From NIOZ-UU13 sp049287505 (GTDB lineage: Bacteria; Planctomycetota; Phycisphaerae; Sedimentisphaerales; Anaerobacaceae), in the NCBI GenBank assembly GCA_049287505.1, contig JBAQFY010000114.1, positions 1 through 25,484 on the forward strand: a stretch of DNA of 25,484 bases, written 5' to 3'. Position numbers and translations under genes: made by a program. Position 1 is the first letter of the stretch. Each line of letters begins with the position of its first letter. Positions 15,861-23,554 of this stretch are shown here, in pieces. Below the pieces are notes generated by a model, which did no database searches, was not told the DNA's origin, and worked only from the letters and a program-made list of their open reading frames with translations.

Positions 15861-17980
15861 GTGACACTCGATCGCTTTGGCCTTTTATGTGCTAAAGAAG
15901 ACGCCGAAATTATTGGAACTGTTTTATTCACCATCGATTTTACTCCGGCTTTGTCCCTTTCATAGGTTTGAATATCTGAATCGGAAGTACTTTCCATAAT
16001 TCCTTCGCTGACTGCCTCTCGCAGGAAAAAATCGAGGGTTTGTTCGACGGATTGTTCCATACCTATTTGTGGTGACCATTCAAGGAATTTTTTTGCGTTC
16101 TTAATACTGGGTCTGCGATGTTGAACATCCTGATAACCGGTGCCATAGTAAGATCCACTTTCTATTTCGCGAAATCCGGCAAATGGAGGGAACTTTGGTC
16201 GTAAAGGATGCCCTTCAAATTTGTTAAGTACCATCTCACTCAATCCCCTGATACTCATCTCATTGTCGGGATTACCGATGTTAAAGATACGTCCATTGCA
16301 GATACCGTTTTTGTCCTCAATGATTCTAAAGAGAGCCTCAATGCCGTCAGAAACATCGGTGAAACAGCGTTTTTGATATCCACCATCAATCAAAAGAATT
16401 GGTGTTCCTTCTACAAGATTAAGAATCAATTGTGTTATTGCACGAGAGCTGCCGATTCGTGCAGAAGTCAGGCTGTCGAGCTTGGGCCCGATCCAGTTGA
16501 ACGGCCGGAATAGAGTGAACCTGAGTCCTTCTTTCTGCCCATAGGCCCAAATAACCCTATCAAGAAGTTGTTTGCAGCATGAGTATATCCATCGCTGCAT
16601 TCGTATCGGCCCGAGAATCAGCCTGGAGTTGTCTTCGTCGAACTCGTCTTCATCACACATGCCATACACTTCCGAGGTGGACGGGAAGATGATCCGCTTT
16701 TTGTATTTGACACAGTAGCGTACGACACGCAGGTTTTCTTCAAAGTCCAGTTCAAAGACGCGCAGTGGATTGCGTATGTATTCAATTGGCGTGGCAATTG
16801 CAATGAGCGGCAGGACAATGTCACATTTCTTGATGTGATATTCGATCCATTCACCGTGAATGGAAATATCCCCTTCCTCAAAGTGGAAATTCGGTTTGCC
16901 GGTCAGGTGCTGAATGTAGTTTGATCGCAAGTCCATGCCATGGACCTCATACTTGCCGCTTTCGAGGAGTCGCTGGCTCAGGGCATTACCAATGAAGCCG
17001 TTGACACCAAGAATCAGAACACTCTTTTTCCTCATGGCCCGGATACGAGTGCCGGCGTGGGGCCCGAATTTCATACCTTCGGAGAGATTCAGTTCCCTGG
17101 CGAGTTGCGTGCCGGTTATAAATACACCGTCGGGGGATTGACCGGAAGCGACACGGATCGATCCATTGCCGCATGCAATAATCAGGGGGTCGGTTGATAC
17201 GACGGTTCCCGGCGTGGTATTCCGGCCCTCGGTTGGCACTTCGGTCACCGACCAGAACAAACACTGCCTGTCGCCGATAAAACTGAATGCACCGGGGTAG
17301 GGTTGCGTTACGGCACGGACCAAATTACGGATCTCCTTTGACGACATTGACCAATCGATTTCACCGTCCTTGGGATGACGTCCGCCGTAATATGTGGCCT
17401 GTGAATGGTCTTGGGGTCTTCGCGGAGCGGTTCCAGCCTTGACTTGGGGAAGTATCTCGTCGAGCATATCGGCGGATACTCTGGCGAGTTTCTCATGCAA
17501 CGTCTTTGCTGTATCATCATCCGAAATCGCAACCTTCTTTTGACCTACAATGTCGCCATTGTCCGGCTTGGGGGTCATGTAATGCAGGGTAACACCCGTT
17601 TTCTTCTCTCCGTTAACCAGCACCCAGTTGACAGGACACCGTCCTCGGTATTTGGGAAGCAGTGACCCATGCAAGTTCAGGCATCCATATGATGGAATAT
17701 CCAGGATAGCAGGCTTCACCATTTTGCGGTAATAGAACGAAAAGATAATATCGGGATTCATATTCTTGATTCTTTGAATCCACAGAGGATGGTTTATGTC
17801 ATCCGGTGCGAAGACAGGGATGTTTTTCGATGTGGCCAATTCCGCCGCAGAATCGAAACAGATTTTCTCTTTCGGATCGACCTTATGAGTAAAAACGGCG
17901 GTAACCTGGAAGCCGTTTCGTAACAGGCTTTCAATGCCTCTACAGCCAATATTATGATAAGCTAAAACAATTGTTTTCAT
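15857..17980 (-). CDS. arnA: Bifunctional UDP-L-Ara4N formyltransferase / UDP-GlcA decarboxylase
   Basis: This is a 707-residue two-domain cytoplasmic enzyme. Residues 1 to about 305 form the 10-formyl-THF-dependent formyltransferase, with catalytic Asn102, His104 and Asp140 (LNLHGSLLPKYRG, TPKPDNGDIV) at the E. coli positions. Residues from about 318 form an SDR decarboxylase with the NAD loop GVNGFIG (325-331), Ser436-Glu437 (PSTSEVYG), Tyr466/Lys470 (YSCCK) and Arg622 (HRRPSIKNA). It oxidatively decarboxylates UDP-glucuronate and later formylates UDP-L-Ara4N. It overlaps arnC and arnD by ATGA junctions. It is oddly about 45 residues longer at the C-terminus than E. coli ArnA (about 660), and the extra tail is low-complexity and basic. 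Confidence 0.97.
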   Translation of the reverse strand: MKTIVLAYHNIGCRGIESLLRNGFQVTAVFTHKVDPKEKICFDSAAELATSKNIPVFAPDDINHPLWIQRIKNMNPDIIFSFYYRKMVKPAILDIPSYGCLNLHGSLLPKYRGRCPVNWVLVNGEKKTGVTLHYMTPKPDNGDIVGQKKVAISDDDTAKTLHEKLARVSADMLDEILPQVKAGTAPRRPQDHSQATYYGGRHPKDGEIDWSMSSKEIRNLVRAVTQPYPGAFSFIGDRQCLFWSVTEVPTEGRNTTPGTVVSTDPLIIACGNGSIRVASGQSPDGVFITGTQLARELNLSEGMKFGPHAGTRIRAMRKKSVLILGVNGFIGNALSQRLLESGKYEVHGMDLRSNYIQHLTGKPNFHFEEGDISIHGEWIEYHIKKCDIVLPLIAIATPIEYIRNPLRVFELDFEENLRVVRYCVKYKKRIIFPSTSEVYGMCDEDEFDEDNSRLILGPIRMQRWIYSCCKQLLDRVIWAYGQKEGLRFTLFRPFNWIGPKLDSLTSARIGSSRAITQLILNLVEGTPILLIDGGYQKRCFTDVSDGIEALFRIIEDKNGICNGRIFNIGNPDNEMSIRGLSEMVLNKFEGHPLRPKFPPFAGFREIESGSYYGTGYQDVQHRRPSIKNAKKFLEWSPQIGMEQSVEQTLDFFLREAVSEGIMESTSDSDIQTYERDKAGVKSMVNKTVPIISASSLAHKRPKRSSVT

Positions 17981-18969
17981 GTCGTCACCTTAACACTATA
18001 TTCCGTTTGAATATGCTCTTCCTTATTATTTCTGCCGACAACTTGCTGCACAAAATAACGTGGACGCCTTCTGACGTCGTAATAGATTCGCCCGAGATAT
18101 TCCCCAAGTAAACCCATCCCGATAAACTGTGCGCCTATGAAAATGAAGAGAATTGCAAAGAGAGTAAAAACTCCTTGTGCTGCCCACGTAGCGCCATATA
18201 TCAATCTCATAACAAAAAGGAATACCCCGAATCCAATACCTATAACTGATATGAACGTACCTATGATGCTCAACAGTCGTAGTGGAAATGTTGTCATGCT
18301 GGTTAGCAGATCAAATTGCAGATTAATGAGCTTCCACAAACTATACTTGGATTGGCCGTCAGACCGTTTGTCATGCTGCACTTCAATTTCGGTTGCATGC
18401 CGGGTAAAACTGTTGGCCAGGACAGGGATAAAAGTACTCCTCTCGTCACAGGCAAGCATGGCATCCACAATGTTCCGGCGATAGGCACGCAGCATACAAC
18501 CGTAATCATGCATAATCACGCCAGTTGCTTTTTGAGCGACCTTGTTGACTATAAAGGAGGCTATCCTTCGGAAAAAAGTGTCACACCTTGGCACTCTAAC
18601 ACTTCCGACAACATCAAATCCTTCCTCGATTTTTTCGACCAGTTTGGGAATTTCTTCCGGCGGATTTTGCAGGTCGGCATCGAGAGTCACGATAATATTC
18701 CCTCTCGACTCGGCAAAGCCTGCCATGACCGCAGCGTGCTGTCCGTAATTTCTATTTAGCAGTACTCCGACGATATTACCATCACTTTGTTCAGCTGCTT
18801 TGGTGATTATATCGGGGCAGGAGTCCCTGCTGCCGTCGTCAACAAGAATAATCTCAAAAGGTCTTTCCATCCCGTTACAGGATTTTGTGCATCGCCTGAT
18901 TAGCTCCTGCAGGTTTTCCTTCTCGTTAAATACAGGGACAACGATTGATATTAAATCTGTCTGGTTCAT
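17977..18969 (-). CDS. arnC: ArnC-type undecaprenyl-phosphate Ara4FN transferase
   Basis: This is a 330-residue GT2 glycosyltransferase. It is expected to transfer 4-deoxy-4-formamido-L-arabinose from UDP to undecaprenyl phosphate on the cytoplasmic face of the membrane. The GT2 motifs are VDDGS (43-47) and LDADLQNPPEE (96-106). LNRNYGQHAA (71-80), DYGCMLRAYRR and DERSTFIPVLAN are shared closely with enterobacterial ArnC. Two C-terminal membrane helices (about 230-258 and 266-290) end in LLGEYLGRIYYDVRRRPRY. Start and stop overlap arnB and arnA. The close match to ArnC and the neighbours make a general dolichol-phosphate-type transferase unlikely. Confidence 0.95.
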   Translation of the reverse strand: MNQTDLISIVVPVFNEKENLQELIRRCTKSCNGMERPFEIILVDDGSRDSCPDIITKAAEQSDGNIVGVLLNRNYGQHAAVMAGFAESRGNIIVTLDADLQNPPEEIPKLVEKIEEGFDVVGSVRVPRCDTFFRRIASFIVNKVAQKATGVIMHDYGCMLRAYRRNIVDAMLACDERSTFIPVLANSFTRHATEIEVQHDKRSDGQSKYSLWKLINLQFDLLTSMTTFPLRLLSIIGTFISVIGIGFGVFLFVMRLIYGATWAAQGVFTLFAILFIFIGAQFIGMGLLGEYLGRIYYDVRRRPRYFVQQVVGRNNKEEHIQTEYSVKVTT

Positions 18970-20117
18970 TTACTTAAGACCTCCTTGATTGTCTCGACAA
19001 CATTATCAACGTCATCGAATGTCATTTCCGGAAAAAGGGGAAGAGAACAAATCCGGTCCGAATTCCATTCTGTATTCGGTAACATACCATGATATATACC
19101 CATTGATTCCCGGTAATACTTCTGAAGATGCACCGCTCGAAAGTGAAGCCCGGTTCCGATGTTCCTCTGTTTCAGTTCCTGCATAAAATCATCCCGGCTC
19201 AGTCCCGCTTTGTCCGTATCCAAGCGTACTATAAAGAGATGCCATGCGTGCTTTATCGGATACGAAGGGTCGCAAAGCGGTAGAATCTCATCAACCTCAT
19301 TAAGATGTTCACGATATTTCATAACCAGTTCGGCCCTGCGACTATTGAATTTGTCCACACGCGCCAGTTGACTTATCCCCAGAACAGCCGATATATCCGT
19401 CATGTTGTACTTGTAACCCGGCTCCAGCACTTCAGCCTGAGCAGACCTGCCCTGAGTATGACGGTCGTAGGCATCCACCCCAAGACCATGAAATTTCAAC
19501 CGCCGCACGCAATTCACCAATTCGAGATCGTCTGAGCAAAACATGCCGCCTTCACCGGTAGTAATGTTCTTAATCGGATGAAAAGAAAAAATCGAAATTC
19601 CCCTGCGACCGATGCGTTCACCCTTATATTGTGTGCCCAGAGCATGAGCGGCATCCTCGACGAGAAAGATATTTTTGCCTGCAGCCAGTTTCCGAATCGG
19701 TTCGATATCCACAGGCGCCCCGGCAAAATGCACGGGGATGATAAGCTTTGTTGAGTTTGTTAGAGATGCTTCTATAGATTCGGGTGAAACCATTAGTGTA
19801 TCACGTTCCACATCGACAAAGATAGGTTTAGCTCCGGCAAGGACTATCAAATTCACCGTGGATACCCATGTCATCGAGGGTGTAATAACCTCATCCCCAG
19901 CTCCGATGTCCAGCGCTTTAAGGGCCAGGTGCATTCCGGCGGTTGCTGAGGATAGCGCAACAGCACCAGCGCATCCTGTATAGTCACAGAACGCCTGTTC
20001 AAACTCGGCGGTCTTAGGACCCGTCGTAAGCCAGCCTGAACGAAGCACCTCGCTAACGGCGATAATGTCCTGTTCTGTTATTGATGGCTGTGAAAAAGGT
20101 AAAAACTCATCTCGCAT
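18966..20117 (-). CDS. arnB: UDP-L-Ara4O C-4'' transaminase
   Basis: This 383-residue PLP-dependent aminotransferase of the DegT/DnrJ/EryC1 family makes UDP-4-amino-4-deoxy-L-arabinose from the 4-keto sugar, using glutamate. The PLP lysine is Lys183 in FSFHPIKNITTGEGG. VSTVNL, VEDAAHALGTQYKG, KFHGLGVDAYDR, GYKYNMTDI and the C-terminal GTGLHFRAVH all match ArnB rather than other sugar aminotransferases. It overlaps arnC by four bases and the upstream GT39 gene by eleven, so it is read from the same transcript. It has no signal peptide and is cytoplasmic. Confidence 0.96.
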   Translation of the reverse strand: MRDEFLPFSQPSITEQDIIAVSEVLRSGWLTTGPKTAEFEQAFCDYTGCAGAVALSSATAGMHLALKALDIGAGDEVITPSMTWVSTVNLIVLAGAKPIFVDVERDTLMVSPESIEASLTNSTKLIIPVHFAGAPVDIEPIRKLAAGKNIFLVEDAAHALGTQYKGERIGRRGISIFSFHPIKNITTGEGGMFCSDDLELVNCVRRLKFHGLGVDAYDRHTQGRSAQAEVLEPGYKYNMTDISAVLGISQLARVDKFNSRRAELVMKYREHLNEVDEILPLCDPSYPIKHAWHLFIVRLDTDKAGLSRDDFMQELKQRNIGTGLHFRAVHLQKYYRESMGIYHGMLPNTEWNSDRICSLPLFPEMTFDDVDNVVETIKEVLSK

Positions 20118-21513
20118 AATTAATATTACCCTCGGCTGATATGGCGGATTCTTTCTCTAACTGTTGTCCCCATAGCCACGCTACCCATTTCTCTTTATTT
20201 GAGAACGCAGATTCCCATGAAAGCACTTGCTCTTCAAAGGTCTGGCACTTCTGTAAGTTTGTTATAATTTCGGATGGCAGATCGGTAATATATCGAGCTT
20301 GTGAGATCACTGCCCCGGACGGATTATTTCCAAGTAAGCTGTACAGTGCGTCAGAACTCTTAAGTATTTTAACAAGCTTTTCCCTGGAGAGATAGAATAA
20401 AATATTCGGGTTGGCTTTGTGAAAAATGGCTATCCTTTCGGGCGGTAAGTTAGCAGATCGAATCTGCATCTCCCTGGCAATTGGCCGTTCTGTTCGATGA
20501 ATTTCAAGAATATTCTGTTGCCGGCAAAAATACCCTCCGAGTACTACAAATACAATCGCAATCGATGAGGTAGCATACCGGTCGGTCTTGATATGGAACT
20601 TAAGCCAATTTTCAGATTTGTATATGGCCAAACCAAGGATTAAAGCGATAAGACCTATTGTAAAACTCGCCACAGAGAAATTATAAGGAACCTTAAAACC
20701 CGTTGTTCTCTGTGCAATGATAAGAATAAGCGGCATTGTAAGTTCGAATATAATCAATCCGAAAAATATTGTTCTCTGGACTTTCATTCCAAAACATCGC
20801 ATCCTATGCACTTGTGGTTGTTCAATCCAAACTAAAAAAATTGCTATGAGAAGTGCGCAGAAAGGAACGATAGGTAATATATAGTAGCTGCGTCTTGAGC
20901 CGGAGAGACTAAAAAACAAAAACATAAGGATAATGGCCTTGATGAGCCATCGCGTATTGCTGTCGAGTTCTTTCCAGTTTTTAATCATACCGACGACTGC
21001 CCCCAGGAAAAGCGGAGCCCACGGCAATAAAAGTATTGGTAATGCGTAAAAGTAAAGGTAGAAAGGACCTTTGTGTTCAAACGGTTTAATAAACCGCTGA
21101 ATATTTTCCTGAAAAACCAACGCCAGGCCGCTGGATGGATAATCCTCCGGGCGTGTCAGAGAAGCAATGATAAAAGGTGATAAATAGACTCCGAGCGCAA
21201 GAGTGAGCGCCAGAAAATGAACCGGCTTGAAGAGAGTTCGCCAGCGTTTTTCTTCAATAATATCCGGCATGACAATAAGCACCGGAACAACAACGGAAGT
21301 CAATCCCTTGGTTAACGCCCCGATAAAAGCAATCAGGTAAAAAACAAGGAATGTTACAAAATTGGGTCTGTCCCGTCTTACCCAATACCAAGCCACAGCC
21401 AGGATTATGACTGCCAGATTCTCTGTCTCGGTGGTAAATGTATAAGCTTCAATACCTATTAAGACTGTAGCGATGACAATCGCCAGAGTTATTCTGTTTC
21501 TCATACCTTTCAC
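20107..21513 (-). CDS. N-terminally truncated GT39/ArnT-like membrane protein
   Basis: This 468-residue polytopic protein resembles ArnT/PMT glycosyltransferases from their mid-region onward (ALTKGLTSVVVPVLIV, PFYLYFYALPILLLPWAPLF, SLSGSRRSYYILPIVPF). The first roughly 90 residues of the family, which hold the first helix and the periplasmic Asp-Glu catalytic loop seen in the ArnT of this window, are absent. The start is GTG 21513, or possibly ATG 21504, without a convincing ribosome site. An in-frame TAA lies just upstream, after a 17-codon ORF. It overlaps arnB, so it leads the arn transcript. It could be a decayed duplicate transferase, a non-catalytic partner, or a protein with another role. 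Confidence 0.7.
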   Translation of the reverse strand: MKGMRNRITLAIVIATVLIGIEAYTFTTETENLAVIILAVAWYWVRRDRPNFVTFLVFYLIAFIGALTKGLTSVVVPVLIVMPDIIEEKRWRTLFKPVHFLALTLALGVYLSPFIIASLTRPEDYPSSGLALVFQENIQRFIKPFEHKGPFYLYFYALPILLLPWAPLFLGAVVGMIKNWKELDSNTRWLIKAIILMFLFFSLSGSRRSYYILPIVPFCALLIAIFLVWIEQPQVHRMRCFGMKVQRTIFFGLIIFELTMPLILIIAQRTTGFKVPYNFSVASFTIGLIALILGLAIYKSENWLKFHIKTDRYATSSIAIVFVVLGGYFCRQQNILEIHRTERPIAREMQIRSANLPPERIAIFHKANPNILFYLSREKLVKILKSSDALYSLLGNNPSGAVISQARYITDLPSEIITNLQKCQTFEEQVLSWESAFSNKEKWVAWLWGQQLEKESAISAEGNINYAR

Positions 21514-21519
21514 ACTTGA

Positions 21520-21573
21520 TTACATTATTAGCTCTGGCAGCCCCTTTATCCAATATTCGATATTTCCATACAT
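21520..21573 (-). CDS. 17-codon leader ORF ahead of the arn operon
   Basis: ATG 21573 is preceded by AGGAG at a four-base spacing, and the frame ends at TAA after 17 codons (MYGNIEYWIKGLPELIM). It is in the same frame as the truncated GT39 gene, which starts two codons after the TAA. It may be a leader peptide that couples translation into the operon, or the remaining N-terminal codons of an earlier, longer GT39 gene. Nothing in it looks like an attenuator (no codon run). Confidence 0.35.
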   Translation of the reverse strand: MYGNIEYWIKGLPELIM

Positions 21574-21619
21574 GTCGCTCCTGAGAATTTCACAAGTATG
21601 GATGCATATTTTTAGTAAA

Positions 21620-21653
21620 AGTATATCCACGGAACCTTAAAATAAACTTAAGG
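21620..21653 (-). promoter_or_regulatory. PmrA-box-like operator and -10 of the arn operon
   Basis: On the minus strand CTTAAG-TTTAT-TTTAAG occupies 21652-21636. Both half-sites fit the enterobacterial PmrA (BasR) consensus YTTAAK, with the 5-base gap that gives an 11-base period. Ten bases further on is TATACT (21625-21620), a five-of-six match to the -10 consensus. The second half-site would then overlap the -35 zone, as in known PmrA-activated promoters. Transcription would start near 21612, about 40 bases before the leader ORF. The regulator itself is not in the window; assignment to a PmrA/OmpR-type protein is inference. Confidence 0.55.
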
Positions 21654-21704
21654 CTTTGGAAAAATCTTCTTAATTCGTAAAGAAGGATTGTTGTTGAATG
21701 TACA

Positions 21705-21887
21705 TTAAGAGCTTATCCGAATAGCCGGGTCGTTATGAGGCCGAGCGAAAAGTTCGAGGCCAAGGCGGCAGGCCAAAAATGCTCGGAGGCGTGGTTTTCT
21801 CCACGTTGAGAACATTTTTGGCTTACAACGCAGGCATCGGGCTTTGCAGCCGGCCGCTATAGAGCGGGTTATTTGGATAGGCTCTTA
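21705..21887. mobile_element. MITE-like element with imperfect inverted ends
   Basis: The left end TAAGAGCTTATCCGAATA (from 21706) and the right end (reverse complement TAAGAGCCTATCCAAATA, from 21887) match at all but two of 18 positions. The similarity continues, less exactly, for about 38 bases to GGCCG. The middle folds strongly: GCCAAAAATG (21772-21781) pairs with CATTTTTGGC (21813-21822), around CGTGG/CCACG (21790-21805). GTACA occurs on both sides (21700-21704 and 21888-21892), a candidate 5-base target duplication. There is no coding capacity, so it would depend on a transposase elsewhere. It lies between the arn promoter and the nitrilase gene. Confidence 0.65.
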
Positions 21888-21929
21888 GTACAACAACGAT
21901 TCACCTGTTGGTGACGGAATAGCTCCCGA

Positions 21930-23006
21930 TTACATTAAAGCTGAGGGCCTTGCCTTCCTTTGACTTTTTTCAGCAGCTTGAATTAATTCTTCATGAGTCT
22001 GGAACTCAAATTCCTTTAAAACATCACTGACTTTGACATCTGGTGAGCGACTTTCAATAATGGTCCACTCTTCTTCATGAAAAGTCTTGATGTGTATTTT
22101 CCTTCCGTATTTAGCCTGGACATCTTGGAATCTTTGGCAGAACGGCCAAGTGTGCAAGAAAGCCTTTTCCAGATTCACGGGGGCGCACACCCAGTCGTTC
22201 CAGCGGCCTGTGCCGGCAATTTCTTCGCCGGAAATGTCACAAATTTTGGAAGTGTCCTTTCGGGTGCTGGAGACGACAACATACTTATTCTGCCAGGCCT
22301 TGGTATTTACCACCGTACCGCCGGCAAACGCCGAAGGCCAGAATACCATCTCCGCACCGGCTTTGCGTAGATTTTGCCAGCCATCGTACCATTCGATATC
22401 AAAACATATCTGCGCACCTACGATACCGAAAGCGGTTTTGAATACCGGCGGTTGCACTGGTCCAGGCGTCAGGCCGTTGTCTATCTCTCCAATGGTAGGA
22501 TGGATTTTGCGGTATTCGCCGAGTAGCCTGCCCTGATTATCGATAAACACCGCTGCGTTATAATAACGGCCATTCTCCTTTGTATAAATCGGGCACACCA
22601 CATAACAGTGGTATTTTTGGGCGAAGTCAGCAAAAGGCTGAGAAATCTCTCCGATTGGCACTTCTGCCACCTGCGAAATTGCTGGCCGACCCGAAGAAAG
22701 ATTGGCGAAAGGAAAAACTTCCGGAAGACAAATTATATCTGGCTGATAGGAAACCACCTCTTCCATTCGACCAAGCATTTTTCCGGTCATTTCTTCAAAA
22801 TCCTTTGCTTCTATCCGGTTTTGCGATATCGTGGCTATCCATACCTCCCGCGGGAGGCGTTTCTCTCGTGGTCTGGATTCGAACCGTGGATTTGCTGTTG
22901 AACCTTTTTGGGCGCCGGCCAAAATGACCAGCCCAAAACCTTGAGAAGTCCTCTTTAAAAAATTCCGCCGTGTTATTGTACGTTTCACTTCTTTTTTCCT
23001 TTCCAT
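21930..23006 (-). CDS. Tat-exported nitrilase-superfamily amidohydrolase
   Basis: From ATG 23006 (AAAGGA upstream; an earlier GTG at 23033 is less likely) the product is 358 residues. It starts with a twin-arginine signal, TRRNFLK, and a hydrophobic stretch. A carbon-nitrogen hydrolase domain follows with the Glu-Lys-Cys triad: Glu96 (ICLPEVFPF), Lys167 (GEYRKIHPT) and Cys201 (GAQICFDIEW). Members cleave amide or nitrile C-N bonds; the substrate cannot be told from sequence. Export is unusual, since most nitrilase-fold enzymes are cytoplasmic, and suggests use of an extracytoplasmic amide. It stands alone, between the MITE-like element and the repeat region. Confidence 0.9.
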   Translation of the reverse strand: MERKKEVKRTITRRNFLKRTSQGFGLVILAGAQKGSTANPRFESRPREKRLPREVWIATISQNRIEAKDFEEMTGKMLGRMEEVVSYQPDIICLPEVFPFANLSSGRPAISQVAEVPIGEISQPFADFAQKYHCYVVCPIYTKENGRYYNAAVFIDNQGRLLGEYRKIHPTIGEIDNGLTPGPVQPPVFKTAFGIVGAQICFDIEWYDGWQNLRKAGAEMVFWPSAFAGGTVVNTKAWQNKYVVVSSTRKDTSKICDISGEEIAGTGRWNDWVCAPVNLEKAFLHTWPFCQRFQDVQAKYGRKIHIKTFHEEEWTIIESRSPDVKVSDVLKEFEFQTHEELIQAAEKSQRKARPSALM

Positions 23007-23033
23007 TAGATTTCCTTTACAACAGCACCGCAC

Positions 23034-23210
23034 CTATTCTATGGCATTAAAATTCGCAAGGATAAGCCGTTTGTCCTTGACTTCTCCAACAAGCCCGAGC
23101 AACTTGCTGGACATTCCAACATTGCTAAAACAAGAAAATACTACTTGACCGTGCGGTCTGAAGACATGGTATCTGCAAACAAGTATTGCGTCAAGTTTGA
23201 ATATGTGACT
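23034..23210. other. Non-coding upstream region of the nitrilase gene
   Basis: No gene is visible here. The stretch presumably holds the nitrilase promoter on the minus strand. Together with 23357-23554, which also shows no gene, it surrounds the two nested repeats. Confidence 0.4.
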
Positions 23211-23370
23211 TGTCATTCCTGCGAAAGCAGGGTACGTGTTTAGCCAGACAATTGAATGAGCAGTTTCCTGACGTGGCACGGGCTTCCAGCCCGTGAAAAC
23301 ACGGCCAAGATGGCCGTGCCACCAAAAAAACTAAGGCTAAACACATACAAAGCAGGAATCCAGAAACGTC
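23211..23370. repeat. Palindromic repeat split by a mobile insertion
   Basis: Removing the insertion and one target copy restores ATTCCTGC-GAAA-GCAGGAAT, a perfect 8-bp stem with a GAAA loop, inside TGTCATTCCTGCGAAAGCAGG followed by AATCCAGAAACG. Repeats of this type (CATTCC...GGAATCCAG) are dispersed in many environmental bacterial genomes, from general knowledge. Only one copy is in the window. Confidence 0.6.
23232..23348. mobile_element. 117-bp miniature inverted-repeat element with 8-bp TSD
   Basis: The ends are GTACGTGTTTAGCC (23232-23245) and GGCTAAACACATAC (23335-23348), inverted repeats with one mismatch in 14. AAAGCAGG lies directly on both sides (23224-23231, 23349-23356) as an 8-base target duplication. 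The interior is a compound hairpin: CACGGGCT-TCC-AGCCCGTG (23277-23295) and CACGGCC-AAGAT-GGCCGTG (23300-23318), enclosed by GTGGCACGG/CCGTGCCAC (23273-23281, 23314-23322). It has no ORF. An 8-base duplication is typical of the IS66 family among others, but the parent element is not identified. Confidence 0.78.
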
Positions 23371-23554
23371 AGTGGTATAATGTAACCCAACATTACTAAC
23401 AAATTCAATCTTGACAGACCACAAGGTATTGAACAATATTTTGGCCAAAGTGAAAGACGATAAACACAAATTGCTCGTTTTGCTCATTTTGAGTGCTTTA
23501 GGAATTGACAAGGTGCGTAGTAACTTGTTATATTACAAACGCTTAGAATTTTCG

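Noticed and set aside
23034..23511. Minus-strand ORFs of 81 and 106 codons
   Set aside because: They run across the nested mobile element and palindromic repeat and have no domain or ribosome site; repeat-derived frames.
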